Source: Photobacterium frigidiphilum (GTDB taxonomy: Bacteria > Pseudomonadota > Gammaproteobacteria > Enterobacterales > Vibrionaceae). From it: a stretch of DNA of 64,000 nucleotides. This document shows, piece by piece, positions 26,401 to 35,964 of the stretch. The position numbers were made by a program, and so were the translations under genes. Position 1 is the stretch's first letter, and each line of letters opens with the position of its first letter. The notes under the pieces are model-generated. The model had not been told where the DNA came from. It did not search any database and saw only the letters and a list, made by a program, of their open reading frames with translations. The stretch spans positions 1 to 64,000 of the forward strand of contig NZ_PYMJ01000006.1 in NCBI RefSeq assembly GCF_003025615.1, in the 5' to 3' direction.

Positions 26401-28392
26401 CTACAAGTGGATACCACGTAGTAGTGCAGAGAATGCCATTAGCTCTGCTGATGATGCTTTTTCTGTTTTATCTTCTTTACCTTGCTCACTTTCTTTCGAA
26501 TCAGGGAACATGCGGAAGCTACTGTTCATGATTATTTCAGCAAGTTTAGGGAAAAGGGCATGAATCACGGAACCGAAAATACCTAAGTTAGTCGCAATAC
26601 GCTTTGGCTTATCAATGATTGCCGTTGCTAACAAATCAGCAGCTTGGCTTGGTGATAACGTTGGTACCGATTTGTAGATCTTCGTTGGTGCGATCATTGG
26701 TGTTGCCACTAAAGGCATGTTGATCGTTGTGAAGTTAATGTTCATGTCTGAATATTCAGAGGCTGCACAACGCGTAAATGCATCCATCGCTGCTTTTGAA
26801 GCGACATAAGCAGAGAAACGAGGGGCATTAGTCAGTACGCCAATGGATGAAATATTAATGATATGGCCACCACCTTGTGCTTCCATACTTGGTAGTAAGC
26901 CTAAGGTTAGTTTCAATGAGCCAAAGTAGTTAAGCTGCATTGTGCGCTCATAGTCATGGAAACGATCAACGGAGTTTGCAACAGAGCGACGAATCGAGCG
27001 ACCAGCGTTGTTAATTAAGATATCAACACGGCCATGTTCAGCCAATATATTCTCAACAAGCGTATCTACTTGTTCTATATTGGATAAATCGCACTGGTAT
27101 GTATGCGCGATACCACCAAGATCTTCTACTTCTTTTTTAGTGTTAGCCAGTTTCTCTTCATCACGAGCAACTAAAATCATCTGTGCGCCATTCTCGGCAA
27201 GTTTGAACGCTGTTGCTTGCCCAATCCCTGAGCTTGCACCAGTGATCAAAATGATCTTATTTTCTACGCGACCTTTAAGGCTGCGATCACCCGAGATCTC
27301 TGGATCAAGGTGACGTTCCCAATAATCCCAAATGGCAGGGGCATAGCTTGGTAAGCGAGGGCACTCAATGCCAGAACCTTTTAGAGCTTTTTGCGTTTCA
27401 CGGCAATCAAACTCTGTAGGGTAGGTGAAGAATTGTAATGCTGATGAAGGAATACCAAGATCTTTCATCGTTACGTCGCTAATTTGTTTAATCGTTGGTA
27501 ACGATAAAATAGCGTTCTTCATTTGATTGGGAATAAAGCCAAATAAGCGTGCATCTAAACGTAATGCCATACGAGGCGCATGGCCCGCTTCAGCAAAAAT
27601 ATTAAGCACTTCACCTGAGCGGTAAGGTTTAGGATCAGTTAGGTGAAAACAACGATTATCTAAGCCATCTTTATGCGCAATATAGTCTAGTGCATCAACA
27701 ACGTAATCAACGGGTACGATATTAAGACGTCCGCCTTCTAAACCAATAGTGGGTACCCATGCAGGCAATACATTACGAATGCGTTGTAGCATTTTGAAGA
27801 AGTAGTACGGCCCATCGGCACGATCTGCAATCCCCGTTTTTGAATCGCCCACAACCATACCAGGACGGTACACACGAAAGGGGACTTTACATTTTTCGCG
27901 AACCACTTTCTCTGATAAGTGTTTGGTTGAGAAGTATGGGTGATCTAGATTTTCTGCTTCATCGAACATATCTTCGCGGAAGTGACCTTCGTACAAGCCA
28001 GCTGCTGCAATTGAGCTGATGTGGTGGAAGCAACCTGCTTGTAAATTTTCAGCCGCATCGACAGCATTTTGTGTCCCTTCGATGTTAACAGCTTCTTGTA
28101 TTTCGGCTGTGGCATTTAAATCATAAATAGCCGCAAGGTGGAAAAAATGCGTAATAGAGCCAGATAATTTTTTAATATCTTCTTTGGCTAAACCTAAACC
28201 AGCCTGCGTTAAATCCCCTGTGATAGGTAAGATACGACCCGCCGGAATAGACTTTTCTTCTATGTAAGCTTCGAGTATATCTTGTGATTGTTCATTATGA
28301 CAAAGGACGTAAATCGTGCCTTCTCGTTTTAGAAGTCTGGTGATGAGGTTTCGGCCAAGAAAACCTGTTCCGCCAGTCAAAAAATATGCCAT
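26401..28392 (-). CDS. Fatty acyl-CoA reductase (two-domain, alcohol-forming type)
   Basis: A 663-residue protein with two Rossmann domains. Residues ~1-350 form an extended SDR / male-sterility-type (NAD_binding_4) domain with TGGTGFLG at 6-13 and a YxxxK pair at about Y153 (YFSTK). Residues ~370-610 form a classical SDR domain with TGASSGIG near 381-388, NNAG near 460, and YVASK near 530. The length and order match the Marinobacter Maqu_2507 and mycobacterial FcrA type, which reduce acyl-CoA through aldehyde to fatty alcohol. It heads an operon with ACBP. It supplies the alcohol that the wax synthase needs, the key argument for wax esters rather than triacylglycerol only. Confidence 0.88.
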   Translation of the reverse strand: MAYFLTGGTGFLGRNLITRLLKREGTIYVLCHNEQSQDILEAYIEEKSIPAGRILPITGDLTQAGLGLAKEDIKKLSGSITHFFHLAAIYDLNATAEIQEAVNIEGTQNAVDAAENLQAGCFHHISSIAAAGLYEGHFREDMFDEAENLDHPYFSTKHLSEKVVREKCKVPFRVYRPGMVVGDSKTGIADRADGPYYFFKMLQRIRNVLPAWVPTIGLEGGRLNIVPVDYVVDALDYIAHKDGLDNRCFHLTDPKPYRSGEVLNIFAEAGHAPRMALRLDARLFGFIPNQMKNAILSLPTIKQISDVTMKDLGIPSSALQFFTYPTEFDCRETQKALKGSGIECPRLPSYAPAIWDYWERHLDPEISGDRSLKGRVENKIILITGASSGIGQATAFKLAENGAQMILVARDEEKLANTKKEVEDLGGIAHTYQCDLSNIEQVDTLVENILAEHGRVDILINNAGRSIRRSVANSVDRFHDYERTMQLNYFGSLKLTLGLLPSMEAQGGGHIINISSIGVLTNAPRFSAYVASKAAMDAFTRCAASEYSDMNINFTTINMPLVATPMIAPTKIYKSVPTLSPSQAADLLATAIIDKPKRIATNLGIFGSVIHALFPKLAEIIMNSSFRMFPDSKESEQGKEDKTEKASSAELMAFSALLRGIHL

Positions 28393-28696
28393 GTTCTCTC
28401 CTTAATATACAACTGATCTAATAACATTCCTTTTAGAAATACAAAATACACTGGTCAGAGCTCTTGTCGTCACTAAATCTTTGAAACTATTAAACAGATC
28501 ACCTTTTTATTTAAATTAACGGCCTTATTTCATCTCAAATGAAAAATTTAATAAGTTTTTTTGGAAGTTACACTATGATTCATAATAGTAGAAAAGAGTG
28601 ATTTTATATTAAAATCAACATTTAGTTATAATAACAATATTAACTTTTAATAAATTTGGCTGGCAATTATCATTACAATGAATGTGAGAGGGTGTT

Positions 28697-30334
28697 ATGT
28701 ATGACTTTATAATTGTAGGTGCAGGATCTGCAGGGTGTGTACTTGCTAATAGGTTGTCAGCCGATAAAAAGATAAAAGTTTGTTTGGTAGAAGCAGGGCC
28801 AAAAGATTCAAGTATAATGGTGCATGTTCCATTGGGTTTGATTGGAATGATGCATTCAAAAAAAATGAATTGGCGTTATTATACCGAGCAAGAATCACAC
28901 CTTGGCGGACGAAAGTTATTTTGGCCTCGTGGTAAGACACTAGGAGGTAGTAGTGCTTCTAATGCGATGTGTTACATCCGTGGGCATGCGTGTGATTACG
29001 ATGAATGGGTAACATTAGGTAATGACGGCTGGGGTTATAGTGATGTGCTTCCTTACTTTAAAAAGGCACAACACCAAGAGCGTGGTGCTTGTACTTATCA
29101 TGGTGCGGGTGGTCCGTTAAATGTCGCTGATTTACGGACAAAAAATCCATTATCAAAAGCGTTTCTTAACGCTTCGCAGCAAGCTGGGCATAAGCTAACG
29201 GATGACTTTAACGGTGAAGATCAAGAAGGTGTCGGCTATTATCAGGTAACGCAAAAAAATGGTCAGCGTTGTAGCTCTGCAGTTGGGTATTTACGGCCAG
29301 TCGAACAAAGAGAAAACCTTACCGTTATTACCGATGCACTGACGACAAAAATTAACTTTGATGGTAAAACAGCAGTAGGTATTGATTACCTTAAAGATGG
29401 TCGAAAACATACGATAATCGCAATGAAAGAAGTGATTCTTAGTGGGGGAGCGATCAACAGCCCTCAGCTCTTGTTAGTCTCTGGTGTTGGTGGTAAAGAT
29501 GTTTTAAAACAGCATGGTATAGAGCAAGTTTGTCAGCTTGATGGCGTTGGTAAGAATTTACAAGATCACCTTGATGTACTGGCAGTAACCCGCGAACGTA
29601 CATTTCACTCGGTTGGTTTTTCGCCTGTTGCCCTAATGCGTTCGATTAAAGGTATTTTTGACTTTTTATTATTTCGAAAGGGTAACTTCACCACAAACAT
29701 TGCGGAGGCTGGTGGCTTCGTAAAGAGTGATCCCTCCCTTGCTGTACCTGATGTCCAATTTCACTTTTCACCGTGTTTTCTTGATAATCATGGTCTTAAT
29801 CTATTGCAAACAGTTAGGCATGGTTATTCATTACATGCGTGTAATCTTCGCCCTAAAAGCCGAGGAGAACTGACATTAAGAAGTGCAGATCCCGCTGTTC
29901 CTCCTTTGATTAATGCGCGTTATTTAGAGAACGAAGAAGACATCAAAATCATGATAAAAGGCATAAAAATGTCTCGTGAAATTTTGAAGCAACCAGCTTT
30001 TGATCATTACCGAGGCGTTGAAGTATTTCCAGGGAAAGAGGTTCAAACAGACGAAGAGTTAGAAGCATTCATTCGCCGAAAAGCGGAGTCGATTTACCAT
30101 CCAGTTGGCACGTGTAAAATGGGTGTCGATGATCAAGCGGTTGTTGACCCAGCGCTAAAGGTTATTGGTCTTAACGGTCTACGTGTTGTAGACGCATCAA
30201 TCATGCCTACGTTAATTGGTGGTAATACCAATGCGCCGACCATTATGATTGCTGAAAAAGCAGCTGATATGATTTTGGCTGATTATAATAATGTTAATGC
30301 CGAAATAAAGGAAAAAAAAACAACAAAAGCTTAA
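28697..30334 (+). CDS. GMC-family FAD-dependent alcohol oxidoreductase
   Basis: A 545-residue GMC oxidoreductase. The FAD-binding [13 protein letters not shown] lies at residues 8-20, the family signature [20 protein letters not shown] near 79-98, and the second signature [16 protein letters not shown] near 251-266. [10 protein letters not shown] near 466-475 carries the catalytic His. The family includes choline dehydrogenase and the alkanol dehydrogenase AlkJ. In this setting it may oxidise fatty alcohols released from wax esters, but the substrate is inferred from neighbours only. GAGAGGG precedes the start. It is divergent from the fatty acyl-CoA reductase operon. Confidence 0.88.
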   Translation: MYDFIIVGAGSAGCVLANRLSADKKIKVCLVEAGPKDSSIMVHVPLGLIGMMHSKKMNWRYYTEQESHLGGRKLFWPRGKTLGGSSASNAMCYIRGHACDYDEWVTLGNDGWGYSDVLPYFKKAQHQERGACTYHGAGGPLNVADLRTKNPLSKAFLNASQQAGHKLTDDFNGEDQEGVGYYQVTQKNGQRCSSAVGYLRPVEQRENLTVITDALTTKINFDGKTAVGIDYLKDGRKHTIIAMKEVILSGGAINSPQLLLVSGVGGKDVLKQHGIEQVCQLDGVGKNLQDHLDVLAVTRERTFHSVGFSPVALMRSIKGIFDFLLFRKGNFTTNIAEAGGFVKSDPSLAVPDVQFHFSPCFLDNHGLNLLQTVRHGYSLHACNLRPKSRGELTLRSADPAVPPLINARYLENEEDIKIMIKGIKMSREILKQPAFDHYRGVEVFPGKEVQTDEELEAFIRRKAESIYHPVGTCKMGVDDQAVVDPALKVIGLNGLRVVDASIMPTLIGGNTNAPTIMIAEKAADMILADYNNVNAEIKEKKTTKA

Positions 30335-30353
30335 TGGTATTATTTGTAAGCAT

Positions 30354-30381
30354 AAAAAGGCTGAATTATTTCAGCCTTTTT
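30354..30381 (+). terminator. Terminator of the GMC oxidoreductase gene
   Basis: AAAAAGGCTGAA / TTCAGCCTTTTT stem with a four-base loop. Confidence 0.88.
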
Positions 30382-30671
30382 ATGCTTAAAGTGAAAGTTA
30401 GGGTGATTATTCTAATTTTATTTATTATAATCTTACGTCTGATTTTTAATGTTATATTTTTTTCATTTCAATTCAAGTGTTATATTATTTCCCTCCCTGC
30501 TTTTTTCATTTCAGTTAAATTTACTAAAATGTTATGTAAATATGTATTGTCAATACAATGTATGATTGTATTGATATTGAATAATAAGTCTATTGCTAAT
30601 AGGCTGCTAACATATTAAGAAAGATGTATCGCTATATGAAAGCATTTAGAACCACAAATCGGGGTGTGAAT

Positions 30672-31781
30672 ATGATTTCAAGGAACAACCTGAGTCAGAA
30701 ATTCCAAGCATTGATCGATGAAATTTCTTCTAAAATGGTTGAGAACACCGGAGTCGCTAAAGATAAAGTCACAGAATTTATCGAGCAGGGTCTACCACCC
30801 GTCCAGAGTGATGCAGTGATAGCTACCTTAAATGGCATGGTAGGTGATTCTCTTGAACAGCGAGACAGCCGTTTTGCTCAAAAAATGCAATTTCGAGATC
30901 AGCTGCAAACACTAAGTGACGATCCGGCTTTGTTATCTCTTCAACTGCCAGAAGCGACAGACAGAATTATACTTTGCGTACACGGTTGGTGCATGAATGA
31001 TGTGCAATGGTTACGTAAAGAGCATGATCATGGTCGTTTCATGGCAACATTTGGTTATACCCCCATCTACCTTCGTTATAACACTGGCATGCATATTTCA
31101 GCTAACGGCGAAGAGTTTGCCTTAAAGCTTGAGGCGTTATTAGCCGCTTGGCCATGTGCGGTCACTGAGTTAGTGATAGTAGGTCATAGTATGGGCGGGT
31201 TGGTTACTCGCAGTGCTTGTTATTATGGCAAGCAGCTTAATGTGGATTGGTTAGATAAATTAACCACGTTTATTACATTAGGCACACCACATAATGGTGC
31301 CCCATTGGCTAAGCTGGCAAGCTGGGTTGATGAAAGAATTGCAGATGCACCGTATTTAAAGGTGTTAAGTAAAGTAACGGAAATCCGCAGTAGCGGGACA
31401 AGAGACCTAAGCCATGGCTTTATTTGCCATAGTGATTGGCAGCAAGATGAAGAAACAAGAAAGGTACTTAAAAAGAGACCTACGTTGCCAGAAGGGGTCG
31501 CATGTTATGCGATAGCGAGCTGCCTTGGGAATAATTTTTACGATGAGAAAAGCCAAATGTTAGGCGATGGGCTTGTACCTGTATCAAGTGCATTAGGTGA
31601 TGCGGAAACAGGACATATTGGGTTAGATTTCCCACCTAAGCATAAGTGGATAGGCGAGGGAATAAACCATCTCGATTTGCTTTCTCATCCCCTTATCATG
31701 TCGAAAATCAAAGAATGGATCCTAGATAATACGATTCACCCCTTTGACCTAAGTGAAGACCCGTTACGTTCTGATTGTTGA
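30672..31781 (+). CDS. Alpha/beta hydrolase, lipase-like (PGAP1/class 2 type)
   Basis: A 369-residue hydrolase. The nucleophile elbow is VGHSMGG, with the Ser at about residue 174. The oxyanion-hole region is CVHGWCMND, and a likely catalytic His lies near the C-terminus in GINHLDLLSHP. No signal peptide is seen. The frame is open 16 codons upstream; the start at 30672 has GGGG about ten bases before it. It would hydrolyse an ester. Its place at the end of the storage-lipid locus suggests wax ester or acylglycerol mobilisation, which is an inference. Confidence 0.8.
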   Translation: MISRNNLSQKFQALIDEISSKMVENTGVAKDKVTEFIEQGLPPVQSDAVIATLNGMVGDSLEQRDSRFAQKMQFRDQLQTLSDDPALLSLQLPEATDRIILCVHGWCMNDVQWLRKEHDHGRFMATFGYTPIYLRYNTGMHISANGEEFALKLEALLAAWPCAVTELVIVGHSMGGLVTRSACYYGKQLNVDWLDKLTTFITLGTPHNGAPLAKLASWVDERIADAPYLKVLSKVTEIRSSGTRDLSHGFICHSDWQQDEETRKVLKKRPTLPEGVACYAIASCLGNNFYDEKSQMLGDGLVPVSSALGDAETGHIGLDFPPKHKWIGEGINHLDLLSHPLIMSKIKEWILDNTIHPFDLSEDPLRSDC

Positions 31782-31823
31782 AAAACGACGAGCATTTGAA
31801 CGCTCATGTATAAGTTAATCTTT

Positions 31824-31857
31824 TGCCACCTTTGTCTATGCACAAGGTGGCATTTTT
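31824..31857 (+). terminator. Terminator of the lipase-like gene
   Basis: TGCCACCTT / AAGGTGGCA stem followed by TTTTT. Confidence 0.88.
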
Positions 31858-31886
31858 ATATCAATAATCGCTACATCTGACTTTTG

Positions 31887-31909
31887 ATATATATGCTTAG
31901 TCGTATATA
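31887..31909 (+). promoter_or_regulatory. Putative ArsR-type operator, site 1
   Basis: Imperfect dyad ATATATG-N6-CGTATATA, about 30 bases before the ArsC-ArsR fusion gene. The same pattern with the same six-base spacer occurs at 33411-33432 before the GAPDH gene. Presence at both ars promoters suggests autoregulation by the fusion protein. Confidence 0.6.
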
Positions 31910-31940
31910 ATGATTTCAAATATCGAAAATCAAGACTCAT

Positions 31941-32702
31941 ATGAAAAAAATACTTTTTCTCTGCACTGGCAATTCGGCACGTTCTCAACTGGCTGAGGCA
32001 TTAATGCGACACATGGCTGATGATAGTTATGAAGTGATGAGTGCGGGTATGAGCCCCGAAACTGTTGATGAGCGCGTTTATACTGTTTTAACTCAAAATG
32101 GTGTGAATAGTGACAATCTTCAAAGTGTTTCAGCTGAGTCATTACATGATCAGCATTTTGATGTGGTTATAACACTATGTGATAAGGCGAGTAACGAGTG
32201 TGGATTATTCCCTGAATCTGATGCGTTGATCCATTGGGATTTTAAAGATCCTAAACCACTAGAGGGGGATCAGGGTTTCGTTGATACCTATGAAGGGCTT
32301 AAAGTAAAAATCGCATTATTTTTGATGTTAAATGGTGAAGATCAAAGTGATGCTGTTGGTCCTGTTGAACTTTTTAAGATCATGAGTGATCCGCTTCGTC
32401 TTCGTATCTTGATGTTGATTGAAGATGAGTTTGCCCTTTCTGTGGGCGATTTAACGAAAGCCTTGTCTGTTAGTCAGCCAAAAGTTTCTCGTCATCTTGC
32501 TCTATTGCGTGATGCAGGGATTTTGAAAGATCAACGTGAAGGTTTATGGGTTTTCTATCGTTTACCTGAGAATTTACCGGTTTGGATCCACCACATATTA
32601 ACAACGGTACGCAATGGTAATCCTGGGCTAATCAATAATGAAAAATTAAAGCTCAGCCAGATTAAAGACAGAAAAAAGCCAGGATTTAGTCAGAAAAAAT
32701 AA
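31941..32702 (+). CDS. Arsenate reductase - ArsR regulator fusion
   Basis: A 253-residue two-domain protein. Residues 1-~135 form an arsenate reductase of the low-molecular-weight phosphatase type: the P-loop C8-TGNSA-R14-S and a redox pair C80 and C87, as in thioredoxin-coupled ArsC. Residues ~140-230 form an ArsR winged helix-turn-helix (SVSQPKVSRHLALLRDAGIL). The metal-binding box ELCVCDL of classical ArsR is replaced by ALSVGDL, and no cysteine remains in the regulator half. Sensing may therefore rely on the reductase half, or on another ligand. It heads the ars locus, with a dyad operator upstream. Fusions of these two families are known in other bacteria. Confidence 0.9.
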   Translation: MKKILFLCTGNSARSQLAEALMRHMADDSYEVMSAGMSPETVDERVYTVLTQNGVNSDNLQSVSAESLHDQHFDVVITLCDKASNECGLFPESDALIHWDFKDPKPLEGDQGFVDTYEGLKVKIALFLMLNGEDQSDAVGPVELFKIMSDPLRLRILMLIEDEFALSVGDLTKALSVSQPKVSRHLALLRDAGILKDQREGLWVFYRLPENLPVWIHHILTTVRNGNPGLINNEKLKLSQIKDRKKPGFSQKK

Positions 32703-32768
32703 GTTTTATGGACACTGATCTCTCAAGGTCTTAGTCATTTCAAAACAATAAAATTATAGGTACACACA

Positions 32769-33281
32769 ATGTCAAAGACACATCCATTTTGGGCTCTTTC
32801 TCTAGATGCAACTTCGGGCAGCCAAGGCGCACAACTTCTGCTAACGCCTTGCCCTGGAAAGAAAGAAGCAAATTTGCATGATTCATTAGTACAATTAAAA
32901 GAGGCAGGGGCAACCGCTGTTTTAACGGCATTGCAAGAAAGTGACTTACCTGATGGCGGACTTGAACTGTTAACACAAGAATGTAAGACGCTAGGGCTTA
33001 AGTGGTTTCACCTTCCTATTGAAGATGATTGTGCCCCAGGCGAAGCATTTGATACAAATTGGGAAGCTGCCAATACCGCTGCACAAGCAATATTAGATAA
33101 TGGCGAGTCATTAGCTATTCATTGCATGGGGGGGTCTGGTCGAACAGGATTGATCGCCGCACGTTTGATGTTAGATCGTGGTGTTGAATTAGAATCTACG
33201 ATTGCACAAATTCAGGCACTTCGTCCGGGTGCATTTACACGTCAACCACATATTGATTATATTCAACAGTTTGCTAAATAA
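32769..33281 (+). CDS. Small dual-specificity / CDKN3-like protein phosphatase
   Basis: A 170-residue cysteine phosphatase. The signature HCMGGSGRTG contains nucleophile C119 and R125. The general acid is likely in IEDDCAPGE near residues 87-95. The fold group is the CDKN3/dual-specificity one. It lies 66 bases behind the ArsC-ArsR fusion in the same direction and before the ars terminator. It may act on a phosphorylated or arsenylated small molecule rather than a protein, but that is speculation; no function in arsenic handling can be read directly. Confidence 0.8.
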   Translation: MSKTHPFWALSLDATSGSQGAQLLLTPCPGKKEANLHDSLVQLKEAGATAVLTALQESDLPDGGLELLTQECKTLGLKWFHLPIEDDCAPGEAFDTNWEAANTAAQAILDNGESLAIHCMGGSGRTGLIAARLMLDRGVELESTIAQIQALRPGAFTRQPHIDYIQQFAK

Positions 33282-33331
33282 ACTATTTCTAATAGTTAGG
33301 GCATTTTTCAGCTCTTAGATGATTAAAAATT

Positions 33332-33375
33332 AAGCCCCTTAGTGCAAGAACTACAATGCACTAAGGGGCTTTTTT
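33332..33375 (+). terminator. Terminator after the phosphatase gene
   Basis: A 15-base stem, AAGCCCCTTAGTGCA / TGCACTAAGGGGCTT, followed by T run. It separates the fusion-phosphatase unit from the GAPDH-arsJ unit. Confidence 0.92.
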
Positions 33376-33410
33376 CATAAATAGCTGGTCAATCACGCTG
33401 AGTTTTACTA

Positions 33411-33432
33411 ATATATGAAATGTCGTATATAT
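33411..33432 (+). promoter_or_regulatory. Putative ArsR-type operator, site 2
   Basis: ATATATG-N6-CGTATATATG, matching site 1, about 56 bases before the GAPDH start. Placement between terminator and gene implies an independent, coregulated promoter. Confidence 0.6.
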
Positions 33433-33488
33433 GGGTAATCGAATATACTGCTAATTTACATTAACATTGAATGAATAAGGGTAAGAAC

Positions 33489-34490
33489 ATGACAATTAAA
33501 GTCGGTATTAATGGTTTTGGTCGTATCGGACGTTTAGCACTTCGCGCAGCCTTTGATTGGGAAGAATTAGAATTTGTTCAGATAAATGATGTGGCTGGTG
33601 ATGCAAAAACACTGGGGCATTTACTTGAGTTCGATTCGATTCAAGGTCGTTGGAATCATGCCGTTACTGTCGAAGCTGATCAGCTGTTGATTGGCGATGC
33701 AAGCATCACATGTACCCAAGAGCGTGATATTGATGCTGTCGATTGGTCGGGCTGTGATGTTGTTCTTGAAGCTACGGGTGTTCATCGTGAAACATCATTG
33801 CTGCAAAAGTACCTCGTTCAGGGGGTAAAACGTGTTGTTGTATCTGCACCCGTAAAAGAAGAAGGTGTACTCAATGTAGTGGTGGGTGTGAATGATCATT
33901 TATTTGATCCAGAAAAGCACCGTATCGTTACAGCAGCATCATGTACTACCAACTGTATTGCACCGATTGTTAAGGTGATTCATGAGAAGATCGGTATCGA
34001 TCAAGCCTCTTTTACGACAATTCATAATTTAACCAACACCCAAACCATTCTTGATGCGCCGCATAAAGATCTTCGTCGTGCACGTTCATGTGGCTCAAGT
34101 TTGATTCCAACCACTACGGGTTCAGCGACTGCTATTGTTGAAATTTTCCCTGAATTAAAAGATAAAATTAATGGTCATGCCGTTCGTGTACCTTTAGCTA
34201 ACGCATCGCTAACTGATATTATTTTTGATGTTAGCCGAGATACAACGGCTGAAGAAATTAACGCACTGCTAAAAGAAGCATCAGAAACTGAAATGGTTGG
34301 CGTACTGGGCTTTGAAGATCGTCCACTTGTCTCTATTGATTACAAAGGTGATCAACGTTCAACAATTGTTGATGCATTATCTACCATGGTTGTTAATGAT
34401 CGCATGGTGAAGATTTACGCTTGGTACGACAATGAAATGGGTTACGCGACGCGTACTTCAGAGCTTATTCGTCAAGTTGGCTCAGCCTAG
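33489..34490 (+). CDS. ArsJ-associated glyceraldehyde-3-phosphate dehydrogenase
   Basis: A 333-residue GAPDH. The NAD-binding INGFGRIGR lies at ~7-15, and the catalytic cysteine in AASCTTNC near residue 153. Coupled with ArsJ, enzymes of this kind arsenylate glyceraldehyde-3-phosphate to 1-arseno-3-phosphoglycerate, which ArsJ exports. The arsJ gene follows directly, which favours this role over housekeeping glycolysis. The frame is open six codons upstream; 33489 was chosen because it gives the usual [12 protein letters not shown] start after GGGTAAG. Confidence 0.93.
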   Translation: MTIKVGINGFGRIGRLALRAAFDWEELEFVQINDVAGDAKTLGHLLEFDSIQGRWNHAVTVEADQLLIGDASITCTQERDIDAVDWSGCDVVLEATGVHRETSLLQKYLVQGVKRVVVSAPVKEEGVLNVVVGVNDHLFDPEKHRIVTAASCTTNCIAPIVKVIHEKIGIDQASFTTIHNLTNTQTILDAPHKDLRRARSCGSSLIPTTTGSATAIVEIFPELKDKINGHAVRVPLANASLTDIIFDVSRDTTAEEINALLKEASETEMVGVLGFEDRPLVSIDYKGDQRSTIVDALSTMVVNDRMVKIYAWYDNEMGYATRTSELIRQVGSA

Positions 34491-34596
34491 TCATATTTAG
34501 CATCGTCATTGATTGTGTTGATGATCGCTTACAAAGAAAATGACTCCGTATTTATTCATCAGTGATAAATATGGAGCATTAGATAGAGATATCGAA

Positions 34597-35829
34597 ATGA
34601 TTGCAGCGTTTTCAAATCTGTCGAAAGATGTAAAGCAGTACATGCTGGTGACGTTTAACTATTGGAATTTTACTATCACCGATGGTGCGTTACGCATGCT
34701 GGTGGTACTGCATTTTCATCAGCTAGGCTATTCACCGCTCGAAATTGCATCACTATTTTTGTTCTATGAATTTTTTGGTGTAGTGACCAACCTTATTGGT
34801 GGTTGGCTTGGTGCGAAAGTCGGGTTAAACCGCACGATGAATATTGGACTTGCTATGCAGGTTATTGCCTTGGTCATGCTTGCCATTCCGACGGCTTATC
34901 TTACTGTTGCTTGGGTGATGCTGGCACAAGCGATGTCGGGTATAGCCAAAGACTTAAATAAAATGAGCGCTAAAAGTGCCATTAAAACTTTAGTTTCTAG
35001 CGATCAGCAAGGTGCATTGTATAAGTGGATTGCAATTCTAACGGGCTCAAAAAATGCGCTTAAAGGAGCCGGATTTTTTCTCGGTGGTTTATTGTTGGCG
35101 GCATTAGGTTTTCAAGGTTCTGTGTTGGTAATGGCTGCTGTGCTGGCGATTGTATTTTGCATGAGTTTGCTTTGGCTTGAGAAAGACATGGGGAAAGCCA
35201 AGAACAAGATAAAATTTAGTCAGATATTTTCAAAAAGTGAGAGTATCAATATCCTTTCTGCTGCTCGTATGTTTTTGTTTGGCGCTCGCGATGTGTGGTT
35301 TGTTGTCGCATTGCCTATTTACCTAGGACAAGTATTTGGCTGGGACCATGTAATGGTTGGTGGCTTTCTTGCTACTTGGGTTATTGCTTATGGTGTGGTT
35401 CAAGGTTTTGCTCCTCGGTTAACGGGTAAAGCGAAAGGTATTGTACCAGATGGACGAGCTGCGCTGGGCTGGGCTGCTTTGCTTGCTGTTATTACCGCAA
35501 TCATAGCGCTTGGTGTACAGTTTAATTGGCAGCCAGAGCTGACTATTATCGTTGGCCTATTAATTTTTGGTGCAGTATTTGCGGTTAATTCTTCACTGCA
35601 TTCATACTTGATTGTTAGTTATGCCAAAGATGACGGGGTATCGCTGGACGTTGGCTTTTATTACATGGCAAATGCGATGGGGCGTTTAATTGGTACCATT
35701 TTATCGGGTTGGATGTATCAAGAGTACGGGCTTGCTGCTTGCTTATGGGTCTCTTTTGTTTTCTTAGCCATAACAACGGTGATTTCTATTCGTTTACCTG
35801 CACACCCTAAGGTAGAAACCGCTTTATAA
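34597..35829 (+). CDS. arsJ: Organoarsenical exporter ArsJ (MFS)
   Basis: A 410-residue major facilitator with about eleven or twelve membrane segments. It begins with the family-like stretch VKQYMLVTFNYWNFTITDGALRM (about 12-34). It exports 1-arseno-3-phosphoglycerate made by the GAPDH encoded 106 bases upstream, giving arsenate resistance without reduction. The frame is open 19 codons upstream from 34540, but the start at 34597 matches the usual length and N-terminus. No arsB or acr3 arsenite pump is in the window, although an arsenate reductase domain is, so an arsenite exporter would have to be elsewhere. Confidence 0.92.
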   Translation: MIAAFSNLSKDVKQYMLVTFNYWNFTITDGALRMLVVLHFHQLGYSPLEIASLFLFYEFFGVVTNLIGGWLGAKVGLNRTMNIGLAMQVIALVMLAIPTAYLTVAWVMLAQAMSGIAKDLNKMSAKSAIKTLVSSDQQGALYKWIAILTGSKNALKGAGFFLGGLLLAALGFQGSVLVMAAVLAIVFCMSLLWLEKDMGKAKNKIKFSQIFSKSESINILSAARMFLFGARDVWFVVALPIYLGQVFGWDHVMVGGFLATWVIAYGVVQGFAPRLTGKAKGIVPDGRAALGWAALLAVITAIIALGVQFNWQPELTIIVGLLIFGAVFAVNSSLHSYLIVSYAKDDGVSLDVGFYYMANAMGRLIGTILSGWMYQEYGLAACLWVSFVFLAITTVISIRLPAHPKVETAL

Positions 35830-35841
35830 CATCGCACGATG

Positions 35842-35864
35842 GCATCTTGAGGCAACTTGGGTAT
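35842..35864 (+). repeat. Dispersed short repeat (GCATCTTGAG-N4-ACTTGGGTAT type), copy 1
   Basis: GCATCTTGAGGCAACTTGGG followed by TAT. Related copies lie at 38910-38932 and, inverted and diverged, 46224-46244. All are intergenic. Confidence 0.55.
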
Positions 35865-35869
35865 AAGTA

Positions 35870-35908
35870 TTCATCAACACATTAATAACGATGTGTTGGT
35901 GAATTTTT
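35870..35908 (+). terminator. Terminator of the GAPDH-arsJ operon
   Basis: TTCATCAACACAT / ATGTGTTGGTGAA stem (one mismatch-type pair) followed by six T. Confidence 0.85.
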
Positions 35909-35964
35909 TGCTTTCAGAATAACTAACTTCTACTATAGCCGCTTCAGTTTGTTGGGGAAGTAAA

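Noticed and set aside
30334-30618. 94-codon plus-strand frame after the GMC oxidoreductase gene
   Set aside because: It starts on the GMC stop, runs through the terminator hairpin, and is a low-complexity hydrophobic translation of AT-rich sequence.
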